From the NCBI RefSeq assembly GCF_026898135.2, contig NZ_CP114035.2, forward strand, positions 2,831,501 to 2,895,500: a stretch of DNA of 64,000 nt. The letters are read 5' to 3'. Below, piece by piece: positions 1 to 7,113 of the stretch. Under the pieces are notes generated by a model. That model was not told where the DNA came from. It made no database searches and worked only from the letters and a program-made list of their open reading frames with translations. The stretch is from Pseudomonas fortuita (GTDB lineage Bacteria > Pseudomonadota > Gammaproteobacteria > Pseudomonadales > Pseudomonadaceae). Positions within the stretch are counted from its first letter, which is position 1. Each line of letters opens with the position of its first letter. A program made the position numbers and the translations under genes.

Positions 1-604
1 TTTTTGCCAGCAGCCCCTCGGACATCAGCGTAGAAAACGGTTGATGCTGTGCCCGTGCGGCCAGGTCACCGAACAGGCCAAGGCTGGGGTTCGAGTAGCA
101 GCGCTGGGTGCCGGGTTTGGCACGGGGTTGCCAGTGGCGGAAGAAATCGACGACCTGTTGCGGTGTCTGCACCGCATCGGGGAACTGCAAGGGCAGGCAG
201 TCGGCACTGTAGGCACCCAGTTCCAGCACCGTCGCGTCGCCGATGGGCGCCCCGGCCAGTGCCGGATGATAGTGCTTGGCCGGGGCTTCAAGGTCCAGCT
301 TGCCCTCGGCGCTGGCCAGCGCGGCCAGGGTGGCGGTGTAGGTCTTGCTCAGCGAACCGATCTCGAACAGCGTGTCTCGGCTGACAGGCACATTGTCGGC
401 CTTGCTGGCCACGCCATAGCTGAAGTAGTGCGCGTGGTCGCGTGCGTAGATCGCCACGGCCATGCCGCTGATTCCCTGCGCCTGCATCAACGGGCGGATG
501 ATCTGGTCGACCTTGGCCTGCAATTGGTCGTCGGCCTGGGCGGCGGTGTGGCCCAGAATGAGTGTGATGACGGCTGCAAGCGCGGCCGGGCGGGAGAGGG
601 GCAT
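1..604 (-). CDS. ampC: Class C beta-lactamase AmpC, N-terminal part
   Basis: A periplasmic serine beta-lactamase that hydrolyses cephalosporins; only the first 201 codons are in the window and the gene runs off the left edge. The start ATG (602-604) is followed by a signal peptide (residues 1-24, hydrophobic core then AQA). Visible active-site motifs are S-L-S-K (Ser84 nucleophile, Lys87) and Y-S-N (Tyr170 to Asn172), spaced as in the AmpC family; the K-T-G box would lie outside. The divergent neighbour is a transporter, not the LysR regulator ampR that usually faces inducible ampC genes, so inducibility by an adjacent AmpR is not supported here. Class C over class A is supported by the L-P-L-Q-F-P-D stretch. 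Confidence 0.9.
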   Translation of the reverse strand, partial: MPLSRPAALAAVITLILGHTAAQADDQLQAKVDQIIRPLMQAQGISGMAVAIYARDHAHYFSYGVASKADNVPVSRDTLFEIGSLSKTYTATLAALASAEGKLDLEAPAKHYHPALAGAPIGDATVLELGAYSADCLPLQFPDAVQTPQQVVDFFRHWQPRAKPGTQRCYSNPSLGLFGDLAARAQHQPFSTLMSEGLLAK

Positions 605-723
605 GAGCGGGTCCTTTTGCGGAGCGTGTCCGTTGAGCGATACCGATGGGGGTTCCGGCGTTAGCGGCGGAAAGCCGTAGACCTTATCGTCTGCCCTTGC
701 ACAATGACAAGACGGACACTGTG

Positions 724-1716
724 ATGAAGTATTTGCGGATGTTATTCGACAATTTCACCCTGGCTTTGCTTGGGGTGGTTCTGATCGCCACCGTCCTGCC
801 TTGCTCGGGCGATGGTGCGGTGTATTTTGGCTGGCTGACCAACCTGGCCATCGGCCTGCTGTTCTTCCTGCATGGTGCCAAGCTGTCGCGCGAGGCAATC
901 ATTGCCGGCGCCGGGCACTGGCGCCTGCACCTGCTGGTGTTTTCTTGTACGTTCGTGATGTTCCCGCTGCTTGGCCTGGCGCTAAAGCCTGTGTTCCTGC
1001 CACTGGTAGGCAACGAGTTGTACCTGGGCGTGCTCTACCTGTGTGCCTTGCCGGCCACGGTGCAGTCGGCCATCGCCTTTACCTCGCTGGCCCGCGGTAA
1101 CGTGCCAGCAGCCATTTGCAGCGCGGCGGCCTCAAGCCTGCTGGGTATCTTCCTGACCCCCTTGCTGGTGATGATGTTGCTGGGCGCCAGTGGTGACACC
1201 GGTTCTGGCCTGGATGCCGTGCTGAAGATCACCCTGCAACTGCTGGTGCCGTTTGTTGCCGGGCAGGTTGCGCGGCGCTGGATCGGCGCCTGGGTCAAGC
1301 GCAATGCGCGTTGGCTCAAGGTGGTGGACCAGGGCTCGATCCTGCTGGTGGTGTACACCGCTTTCAGCGAAGCCGTGGTCACCGGCTTGTGGCACACGGT
1401 ATCGCCGCAGCACCTGGCCGGGTTGTTCGCCGTGTGCGGGATTTTGCTGGCGGTGGTGCTGTTTGGTACCCGTGTGCTTGGCAAGGCATTGGGCTTCAAT
1501 CTCGAAGACCGCATCACCATCTTGTTTGCCGGCTCCAAGAAAAGCCTGGCTACCGGTGTGCCCATGGCTCAAGTGTTGTTCGTGGGCAGCGGTATTGGTG
1601 CGATGATCCTGCCGCTTATGCTGTTCCACCAGATCCAGCTGATGGTCTGTGCGGTGCTGGCGCAACGTTATGCTAGCCGTGAGCAGGGCGCCGAAGAGGC
1701 TTCGGCGGCGTCCTGA
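724..1716 (+). CDS. Bile acid:sodium symporter family transporter (YfeH-like)
   Basis: A 330-residue inner-membrane protein with about nine or ten hydrophobic helices, matching the SBF-like/YfeH branch of the bile acid:sodium symporter superfamily. The conserved central stretch with A-L-P-A-T-V-Q-S-A-I-A and the F-A-G-S-K-K-S-L-A-T-G loop near residue 260 are typical of this branch. Substrate is unknown; members are thought to move organic anions with sodium. I chose ATG 724 because it immediately precedes the first hydrophobic segment; the frame stays open upstream to 646 but that part is charged and lacks family similarity. It is transcribed alone, divergent from ampC, and ends at a strong hairpin. 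Confidence 0.8.
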   Translation: MKYLRMLFDNFTLALLGVVLIATVLPCSGDGAVYFGWLTNLAIGLLFFLHGAKLSREAIIAGAGHWRLHLLVFSCTFVMFPLLGLALKPVFLPLVGNELYLGVLYLCALPATVQSAIAFTSLARGNVPAAICSAAASSLLGIFLTPLLVMMLLGASGDTGSGLDAVLKITLQLLVPFVAGQVARRWIGAWVKRNARWLKVVDQGSILLVVYTAFSEAVVTGLWHTVSPQHLAGLFAVCGILLAVVLFGTRVLGKALGFNLEDRITILFAGSKKSLATGVPMAQVLFVGSGIGAMILPLMLFHQIQLMVCAVLAQRYASREQGAEEASAAS

Positions 1717-1756
1717 GCGCATGCGCAGTCCGCTACCGGAGCGGCCTTGTATCGCG

Positions 1757-1780
1757 ATGGGCTGCAAAGCAGCCCATTTC
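1757..1780. terminator. Bidirectional terminator hairpin
   Basis: A perfect 9-bp stem ATGGGCTGC/GCAGCCCAT with an AAA loop (1757-1777), followed by TT, sits between two convergent genes and probably ends both transcripts. The lack of a long T run makes strength uncertain. Confidence 0.6.
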
Positions 1781-2373
1781 TACCTGGCTTGGCCTGAAGC
1801 GCGTTCGCGCAAAGCCTTGCCGACCTCGGCCTCGATCTTGTAGGCCGGCGCTTCGAGGTCGTCATAGTTGCGCGTATAGCGCCGGGCAAATTCCTCCACC
1901 CCCAGCGCCTGATACTGCTGCACATGCTTGAGCTCGTGAGCCCACAGGGCCACGTTGTCCTCGGCGTCGCCGGCCCGGCGGAAGATGATCGTGTCGATCA
2001 GCGTCACGGCGTTTACATCGGGGTTCTGCAGTAACGCGTTGGCTGCGCTCATCTGCTGTTCGTCACCCACCCGGAAGCGCGCCGCATCGAGCACGGCAAA
2101 GTCGTACCAGGGTTCGAGTTGCGCACGGATATGCAGCGGGATCGGCTCGACGCCGCTGGCGGTGGCCTCATCCCTGGCCTGGCGCAAGGCGAACGTCAGG
2201 CTGGACGAGGCCATCACCTCCACATCCTTGAGAATCTGACCGGCTTGCCCCGGGTCAATCGGCGCACAAAAACAGCCCATCAGGCACACTTGGTATTGCC
2301 CGGGCGGGCACGCTTGTTCGGCAAGCGCGGGCACCGTCAGCGTCAGGCCCAGCAGCAGGCTAATCCGCTTCAT
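1780..2373 (-). CDS. Secreted HELKH-motif protein, DUF4157-like putative metallopeptidase
   Basis: A 197-residue exported protein. The N-terminus M-K-R-I-S-L-L-L-G...A-L-A is a signal peptide; a Cys-rich patch (C-P-P-G-Q-Y-Q-V-C-L-M-G-C-F-C) follows cleavage. Near the C-terminus W-A-H-E-L-K-H-V-Q-Q-Y contains an HExxH zinc motif like that of DUF4157 (eCIS-core) proteins, with acidic residues downstream (D-L-E-A-P-A-Y) that could supply the third ligand. Activity is inferred, not shown. The start ATG lies inside the end of the upstream tetR gene (14-base overlap), so both share a transcript; an upstream in-frame ATG at 2406 was rejected because it would precede the signal peptide with charged residues. 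Confidence 0.7.
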   Translation of the reverse strand: MKRISLLLGLTLTVPALAEQACPPGQYQVCLMGCFCAPIDPGQAGQILKDVEVMASSSLTFALRQARDEATASGVEPIPLHIRAQLEPWYDFAVLDAARFRVGDEQQMSAANALLQNPDVNAVTLIDTIIFRRAGDAEDNVALWAHELKHVQQYQALGVEEFARRYTRNYDDLEAPAYKIEAEVGKALRERASGQAR

Positions 2374-2923
2374 GCAGGGCCTTTTCGACAAACTGGCGGC
2401 TTGCATCCAGCACCTGCGATTGCACCCCTTCAGTGGCCAGCATGCGCCCGATCATCAACGCACCCACGCATTGGCTGATCAGCACCCAGGCCAGTTGATC
2501 ATCCTCCAATGTCGCGCTCCAGGCCTGGTGCAGTTCGACCAGCCAGTGCTCAGCCTCTTCGCGCACCGGCGTTGCGGCCCGGGCGATTTCCACACCCAGC
2601 GGCGGGAGCGGGCAGCCGCTTTCGGGATTGTGCAGGTGGGCCAGGCTCAGGTACTGCTGCAGACAGCGGCCCAGGCGTTCGCGGCTGGCGCCCTGGTTGG
2701 CCAGGCGGGCCAGCGGGCTGTTGCGCAGCTCCTGGCGCACCACCTCGGTAAACAGGTCGTCCTTGGAGGGGAAGTGATTGTAAAAGGCGCCGCCGGTCAG
2801 GCCAATCGCCTTCATCAGCCCGGCCACCCCGGTACTGGCAAAGCCCCCGCGTTTGGCCAGCGCGCCGCTGCTGCTCAGCAACCGTTCACGGGTCTGCTGC
2901 TTGTGTTCGTTGGAGTAACGCAT
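2360..2923 (-). CDS. TetR/AcrR family transcriptional regulator
   Basis: A 187-residue repressor. The N-terminal helix-turn-helix (residues about 8-55) includes F-A-S-T-G-V-A-G-L-M-K-A-I-G-L-T-G-G-A-F-Y-N-H-F, the classic TetR recognition region; the C-terminal helices form the ligand and dimer domain. It is divergent from an SDR dehydrogenase with a perfect 15-bp palindrome in the gap, so autoregulation and control of the SDR/isomerase pair are likely. The inducer is unknown. The sequence resembles the YxaF/LmrA-like C-terminal subgroup that often controls redox enzymes. Confidence 0.9.
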   Translation of the reverse strand: MRYSNEHKQQTRERLLSSSGALAKRGGFASTGVAGLMKAIGLTGGAFYNHFPSKDDLFTEVVRQELRNSPLARLANQGASRERLGRCLQQYLSLAHLHNPESGCPLPPLGVEIARAATPVREEAEHWLVELHQAWSATLEDDQLAWVLISQCVGALMIGRMLATEGVQSQVLDASRQFVEKALHEAD

Positions 2924-2975
2924 TCAATTGCCTCTGCAGGCGGGCTTGACGATGACGGTGATCATAACATAGCGT

Positions 2976-2990
2976 TCGTTTACTAAACGA
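2976..2990. promoter_or_regulatory. Probable TetR operator
   Basis: TCGTTTA-C-TAAACGA is a perfect inverted repeat with a single central base in the 89-bp gap between the tetR gene and the divergent SDR gene. TetR-family operators have this size and symmetry. Binding is inferred from position. Confidence 0.65.
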
Positions 2991-3012
2991 TCATTTACCA
3001 ATGGAGGCAAGC

Positions 3013-3744
3013 ATGCCAGAACAACAAAAAGTCGTGTTGGTGATCGGTGCGGGCGATGCCACGGGTGGCGAGATTGCCAAGCGCTTTGCCCGTGAGGGCT
3101 ACATTGCCTGCGTCACGCGGCGTCAGGCTGACAAGCTGCAACCGCTGCTGGAGGAAATACGTGCCGCTGGCGGCCAGGCCCACGGCTTTGGCTCCGATGC
3201 GCGCAAAGAGCAGGAGGTGGCGGCGTTGGTCGAGACTATCGAGCGTGATATCGGCCCGATCGACGTGTTTGTCTTCAATATCGGCGCCAATGTGCCCTGC
3301 AGTATTCTGGAGGAAACCCCGCGCAAGTACTTCAAGATCTGGGAAATGGCCTGCTTTGCCGGTTTTCTCACGGCGCAAGCGGTTGCCCGGCGCATGGTCC
3401 GGCGTGAGCGCGGCACGATCCTGTTCACCGGCGCCACCGCAGGCACCCGCGGTGCGGCGGGTTTCGCGGCTTTCGCCGGGGCAAAGCATGGCTTGCGCGC
3501 TCTGGCCCAGAGCATGGCACGTGAGCTGGGGCCGCGGAATATCCATGTCGCGCACGTAGTGGTGGACGGTGCCATCGACACCGCTTTCATCCGCGACAGC
3601 TTTCCCGAGCGCTATGCCCTCAAGGACCAGGATGGCATCCTCGACCCGGCGCACATTGCCGACAGCTACTGGTTCCTGCACGCCCAGCCACGAGACGCCT
3701 GGACTTTCGAGCTGGACCTGCGCCCCTGGATGGAACGCTGGTAA
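3013..3744 (+). CDS. SDR family NAD(P)-dependent oxidoreductase
   Basis: A 243-residue short-chain dehydrogenase. The Rossmann entry is V-I-G-A-G-D-A-T-G-G (residues 9-18), a variant of TGxxxGxG, and N-I-G-A stands in for NNAG. The usual Ser-Tyr-Lys catalytic set is altered: after G-A-T-A-G-T-R-G the position of the catalytic Tyr reads F-A-A-F-A-G-A-K, so the tyrosine is replaced by Phe while Lys remains. It may be a non-classical or inactive SDR. ATG 3013 was chosen because GGAGG lies five bases upstream of it, whereas the ATG at 3001 overlaps that Shine-Dalgarno. It is followed by a disulfide-isomerase-fold gene 29 bases later. Confidence 0.85.
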   Translation: MPEQQKVVLVIGAGDATGGEIAKRFAREGYIACVTRRQADKLQPLLEEIRAAGGQAHGFGSDARKEQEVAALVETIERDIGPIDVFVFNIGANVPCSILEETPRKYFKIWEMACFAGFLTAQAVARRMVRRERGTILFTGATAGTRGAAGFAAFAGAKHGLRALAQSMARELGPRNIHVAHVVVDGAIDTAFIRDSFPERYALKDQDGILDPAHIADSYWFLHAQPRDAWTFELDLRPWMERW

Positions 3745-3773
3745 GCCCCTATCACCAAGCAAGGACTGTCACC

Positions 3774-4388
3774 ATGAACAAGACTGTCGATTTCTTTTTT
3801 GACCTGGGCAGCCCGGCCAGCTACCTGGCCTGGACTCAATTGCCAGGCCTGTGTGCCCGCCAGGGGGCTACGCTGCACTTGCGGCCAATGCTGCTGGGCG
3901 GGGTTTTCCAGGCTACCGGCAATGCTTCGCCGGCCATGGTCCCGGCCAAGGGGCGCTACATGTTCACGGACCTGGCACGCTTTGCCGCGCGCTATGGGGT
4001 ACCGTTCGGGCTGCCGCTGGGGTTTCCGGTCAATACCTTGACCTTGATGCGCGGGGTCATGGGTACCCAGTTGCGCGCGCCGGAGCAGTTGGAGTCGTTG
4101 CTGTCGGCGCTGTTCAATGGGCTGTGGGTGCAGCGGCGCAACCTGAGCGATAGCGCGGTTCTGGACGAAACACTGAGCCAGGCAGGGTTCGATCCGCAGG
4201 CTTTTCATGCGCTGGCGGCCGACGGCGAAGTAAAAGCAGCGCTCAAGCAGGCGACCGAGGTGGCAGTGGAGCGCGGGGTGTTTGGCGCGCCGACCTGCTT
4301 TGTCGGTGAGGCAATGTTCTTTGGGCAGGACCGTCTGGACTTTGTCGAGGAAGCGTTAAGTCAGGGTGCCAGCAGCTTTTCGAGCTGA
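3774..4388 (+). CDS. 2-hydroxychromene-2-carboxylate isomerase family (kappa-GST/DsbA fold)
   Basis: A 204-residue thioredoxin-fold protein. V-D-F-F-F-D-L-G-S-P-A-S-Y-L-A-W at the N-terminus carries the Ser (position 13) that in kappa-class enzymes activates glutathione, replacing the CxxC of DsbA. V-F-G-A-P-T-C-F-V-G near residue 165 is the conserved cis-proline loop. Members isomerise 2-hydroxychromene-2-carboxylate in naphthalene catabolism, but no other naphthalene gene is present, so a general glutathione-dependent isomerase is more likely. It is co-transcribed with the SDR gene under the TetR operator. Its 3' end overlaps the convergent next gene by 28 bases. Confidence 0.85.
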   Translation: MNKTVDFFFDLGSPASYLAWTQLPGLCARQGATLHLRPMLLGGVFQATGNASPAMVPAKGRYMFTDLARFAARYGVPFGLPLGFPVNTLTLMRGVMGTQLRAPEQLESLLSALFNGLWVQRRNLSDSAVLDETLSQAGFDPQAFHALAADGEVKAALKQATEVAVERGVFGAPTCFVGEAMFFGQDRLDFVEEALSQGASSFSS

Positions 4389-4660
4389 GTGCGTTCCCAC
4401 AGGCTCAGCAGGTCGACCGGGTTGGTGCCGTAGCGCTGCCACTCCTCGATCCCGGCCTGATGGCCGTCGGGGCAGCGGCAACTGATGCAATGGGCAAGGC
4501 CTTCGGTATCCACGGCCAGTGCCAATTGCCAACCCTGGATGTCGACATCGACCAGGCCGCCATCGCGGCGTGCACTCACCTGCAGGTGATGCACGCCAAG
4601 TGCAGCGTTACGCAGGCTCTGGTAAATGGCCCGGGTGTTCAGCGAACCGCTGCGCGTCAA
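4361..4660 (-). CDS. Small DUF7693-like hypothetical protein
   Basis: A protein of about 99 residues resembling short Pseudomonas proteins annotated DUF7693 (R-A-I-Y-Q-S-L-R-N-A-A-L-G, G-W-Q-L-A-L, C-I-S-C-R-C-P-D-G-H). No in-frame ATG or GTG fits; a TTG two bases after the stop of the upstream regulator is the best start, implying translational coupling. Function is unknown. The three cysteines around residues 67-71 could bind metal. The frame extends upstream to 4831, but that part overlaps the regulator in another frame and is not credible. Confidence 0.55.
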   Translation of the reverse strand: MTRSGSLNTRAIYQSLRNAALGVHHLQVSARRDGGLVDVDIQGWQLALAVDTEGLAHCISCRCPDGHQAGIEEWQRYGTNPVDLLSLWERTQLEKLLAP

Positions 4661-4662
4661 GG

Positions 4663-5208
4663 TCAGAAATTCGCCGGCGTGTTTGCGCTGATAATCTCGG
4701 CCTCGTCCGGGCCGATGTTTTTGAAGCTGTGCGGCAGGGTAGTGGGGATGTAGTAGCCGTCGCCCGAGTTGAGCACGCTGACTTGGCCATCGACCCAAAG
4801 CTCCACGGTGCCGCGGGTGACCAGGCCACATTCTTCGCCCTCGGCATGCACGATCGGCTCGCCCGAATCCGCACCCGGTGCATACAGTTCGCGCAGCATG
4901 CGCATCTGCCGGCCTTCGACACTGGCACCAACCAGCAGCATGCGCAGGCCGTTGCGGCCCAGGTCTGGCTGCTCGGCGCCCCGGAAGACAAAGCGTTCTT
5001 CGCGCACCGGCTCGTCGAAACTGAAGAACTCCGCGAGGCTCATGGGAATGCCTTCGAGCAGTTTTTTCAGGGAACTGACCGAAGGGCTGACGCGGTTCTG
5101 CTCGATCTGCGAGATCGTCGAATTGGTCAGCCCGCTGCGGCGGGCCAGTTCCCGTTGGGAGAGGTTGTTGCGTTCACGCACCAGTTTGAGTCGCGTCCCC
5201 GTGTCCAT
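4663..5208 (-). CDS. XRE-cupin transcriptional regulator (PuuR-like)
   Basis: A 181-residue regulator. Residues 7-60 are an XRE helix-turn-helix (L-S-Q-R-E-L-A-R-R-S-G-L-T-N-S-T-I-S-Q-I-E); residues about 105-178 are a small-molecule cupin domain (H-A-E-G-E-E-C-G-L-V and P-H-S-F-K-N). This architecture is shared with PuuR, which controls putrescine use in Enterobacteria. No catabolic genes lie nearby, so the regulon is probably elsewhere or the adjacent MFS transporter. It lies 81 bases downstream of the MFS gene on the same strand and two bases upstream of a small hypothetical gene. Confidence 0.9.
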   Translation of the reverse strand: MDTGTRLKLVRERNNLSQRELARRSGLTNSTISQIEQNRVSPSVSSLKKLLEGIPMSLAEFFSFDEPVREERFVFRGAEQPDLGRNGLRMLLVGASVEGRQMRMLRELYAPGADSGEPIVHAEGEECGLVTRGTVELWVDGQVSVLNSGDGYYIPTTLPHSFKNIGPDEAEIISANTPANF

Positions 5209-5289
5209 AGCCGCCTTGTAATCAGAGGTGTAAAAAATAATGAGCGACGCGCATTAAAACACACTCTGCACGCTTGCGCGCTGTGCTTC

Positions 5290-6495
5290 TCAGACACGCT
5301 GGTCGCGCGGCATCGGCCATAGCCCGACCAGCAGCAACAGGGCGGCCACGGCCAGGAATGGCAGGCGCGGATCAAGGGCATAAACCAGGGTGCCAGCCAG
5401 CGGGCCGATCACCGCCCCCATGCCTTGGGCCGCACCAATGGAACCGGCTGTGGCGCCCTGCTCGGAGGCGTGCATGGCGTTAGCCGCCAGCGCAGAAAAG
5501 GACGGGAAGACAAAGCCCATGCCCGCTGCCGCGATGAAATAGCAGCCCCATAGCGCAGGTGCGGTGGTGGCGAGCGAGCCGCAGGCAAAGCCCAGGGCTG
5601 AGACCGTGGCGCCTGTGCGGATCATTTTCAGTGGCGGCCATTCCAGTTTGCGCAGCAATACCTGTGACAGCATCAATGCCACGCCCACCGTGGTCAATGC
5701 GATGCCGGCGGCCTGGGCGGCCTCTGCAGGGCCCAGGTGCAGGCGGTCAATGGCGAAGAAACCGACGATGATCTGCGACACGGTGACACTGAGCATGGCG
5801 CTGAATGCTACCAGCAGGGGCCGGCGCAGGCGTGGGTCGTTCAAACGCACTGGGCTCGGGGCATGGTTGTGAGGCAGCGCCTGCGGCTTGAGGGTGAACA
5901 ACAGCACGAGAAAGGCACTGGCCGGCAGCAGCGACATGATATGAAAAGGCAGGCTCAGACTATGCCTGGCCAACAGCGCCGCCAGCGCCGGCCCCACCAC
6001 CAGGCCGACAGCGTTGGCCGCCCCCAGCGAGGCCATGGCCCGAGCACGACGCTGCGGCTCGACATGGTCGGCGATCAGCGCATTGCAACCTACCGGGATA
6101 GCCGCATAGAAGGCACCGATGCAGCCGCGTGCGACCATCAGGCCGATGAACGCTGCGGTCGCCCCCGGCAGCCAGCGCAGCGCGCCTTCCACAAACAGGC
6201 ATAGCAGCCAATAAGCCAGAGTAAAACCGGCGGTGCCCAGCAGCAGAACGCGCCGGCGCCCCAGGCGGTCTGCCGCCCGGCCCCAGGGCCGCGCCAGCAG
6301 CACCCACACCACGCCGGCCACAGTCACGGCGGCACCCGCCTGCCAGGTGGCCATGCCGAGCTGGCGGGCAATCGGGCCGATCAGGGCGACGAAGGCCATC
6401 ATCGACATGGTACAGGCCATGTTGGCCAGCAGCAGCGGACGCAAGTCCAGGGTGCTGGCAGGTTTAAGGGTTGCAGGATCCTTTGCGACGTTCAT
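5290..6495 (-). CDS. MFS transporter, probable iron-regulated exporter
   Basis: A 401-residue 12-helix major facilitator of the DHA1 drug-exporter type. The loop 2-3 signature G-R-A-A-D-R-L-G-R-R-R-V is present at residues about 72-83. A Fur-box-like 19-mer lies about 40 bases upstream, which suggests iron control and possibly export of a siderophore or metabolite; similar MFS exporters occur in siderophore loci. No siderophore biosynthesis genes are adjacent. Substrate is unknown. Confidence 0.82.
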   Translation of the reverse strand: MNVAKDPATLKPASTLDLRPLLLANMACTMSMMAFVALIGPIARQLGMATWQAGAAVTVAGVVWVLLARPWGRAADRLGRRRVLLLGTAGFTLAYWLLCLFVEGALRWLPGATAAFIGLMVARGCIGAFYAAIPVGCNALIADHVEPQRRARAMASLGAANAVGLVVGPALAALLARHSLSLPFHIMSLLPASAFLVLLFTLKPQALPHNHAPSPVRLNDPRLRRPLLVAFSAMLSVTVSQIIVGFFAIDRLHLGPAEAAQAAGIALTTVGVALMLSQVLLRKLEWPPLKMIRTGATVSALGFACGSLATTAPALWGCYFIAAAGMGFVFPSFSALAANAMHASEQGATAGSIGAAQGMGAVIGPLAGTLVYALDPRLPFLAVAALLLLVGLWPMPRDQRV

Positions 6496-6531
6496 TGGGC
6501 AGTCCAGGGCAGTAAGGCAATAGAAACCGAT

Positions 6532-6550
6532 ATTATTAAGAATTGTTATC
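6532..6550 (-). promoter_or_regulatory. Fur-box-like site upstream of MFS gene
   Basis: The 19-mer at 6532-6550 matches 12 of 19 positions of the Fur consensus (GATAATGATAATCATTATC) and sits just upstream of the MFS start in an AT-rich stretch. Degenerate but plausible. Confidence 0.45.
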
Positions 6551-6579
6551 GATTGTCGAACGGCCCGGGCTATTGCAAT

Positions 6580-7113
6580 TCATTCGCTGCGGCGCAGGGG
6601 GCCAGGCCACATGCTACGCAACACACCGTCGCGGCGCACCCATGCGTGCATCAAGGCTGCCGCCACATGCACCAGCACGGTGGCGAACAGCAGGTAGCCG
6701 GCCCAGCCGTGTGCCATGCGCAGCACGGCATACAGTTGCAAGTTGTGCGGGGCGATGGCCGGCAAGCCCAGCGGGCGAGGGTAGTCGCCCGCTGACAGCA
6801 TTGCCCAGCCCAGTAGCGGCATGGCTAGCATCAGGCCATAGAGCAGCAGGTGCGATGCCCCGGCGGCCCAGCGCTGCAGGGTGGGCAGGTCTCGCGGCAA
6901 GGGTGGGTGAGGCACGGCCAGGCGCACCCCGATACGCAGCACGACCAGCACCAGCAGTGCCAGGCCGGTGGCCTTGTGCAGCCCGATGAGTACAGGGTGG
7001 CGTAGCGACAGGTCTGCAACCATGCTCACGCCAATGAACAGCATGGCCAGGATCAGCACGGCCATCAGCCAGTGCAGCAGGCGGGCGAAAGGGTGGAAGG
7101 CTTCGGGTTTCAT
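6580..7113 (-). CDS. Cytochrome b561 family protein
   Basis: A 177-residue four-helix membrane cytochrome of the bacterial b561/CybB type. Histidines for two b haems are seen in F-A-R-L-L-H-W (helix 1), G-L-H-K-A-T-G (helix 2) and helix 4 (L-V-H-V-A-A-A-L-M-H). It would transfer electrons from the quinone pool across the membrane. It starts inside the last codons of the upstream catalase-family gene (ATGA overlap), so it is a likely electron donor or partner of that periplasm-facing haem protein. Confidence 0.9.
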   Translation of the reverse strand: MKPEAFHPFARLLHWLMAVLILAMLFIGVSMVADLSLRHPVLIGLHKATGLALLVLVVLRIGVRLAVPHPPLPRDLPTLQRWAAGASHLLLYGLMLAMPLLGWAMLSAGDYPRPLGLPAIAPHNLQLYAVLRMAHGWAGYLLFATVLVHVAAALMHAWVRRDGVLRSMWPGPLRRSE

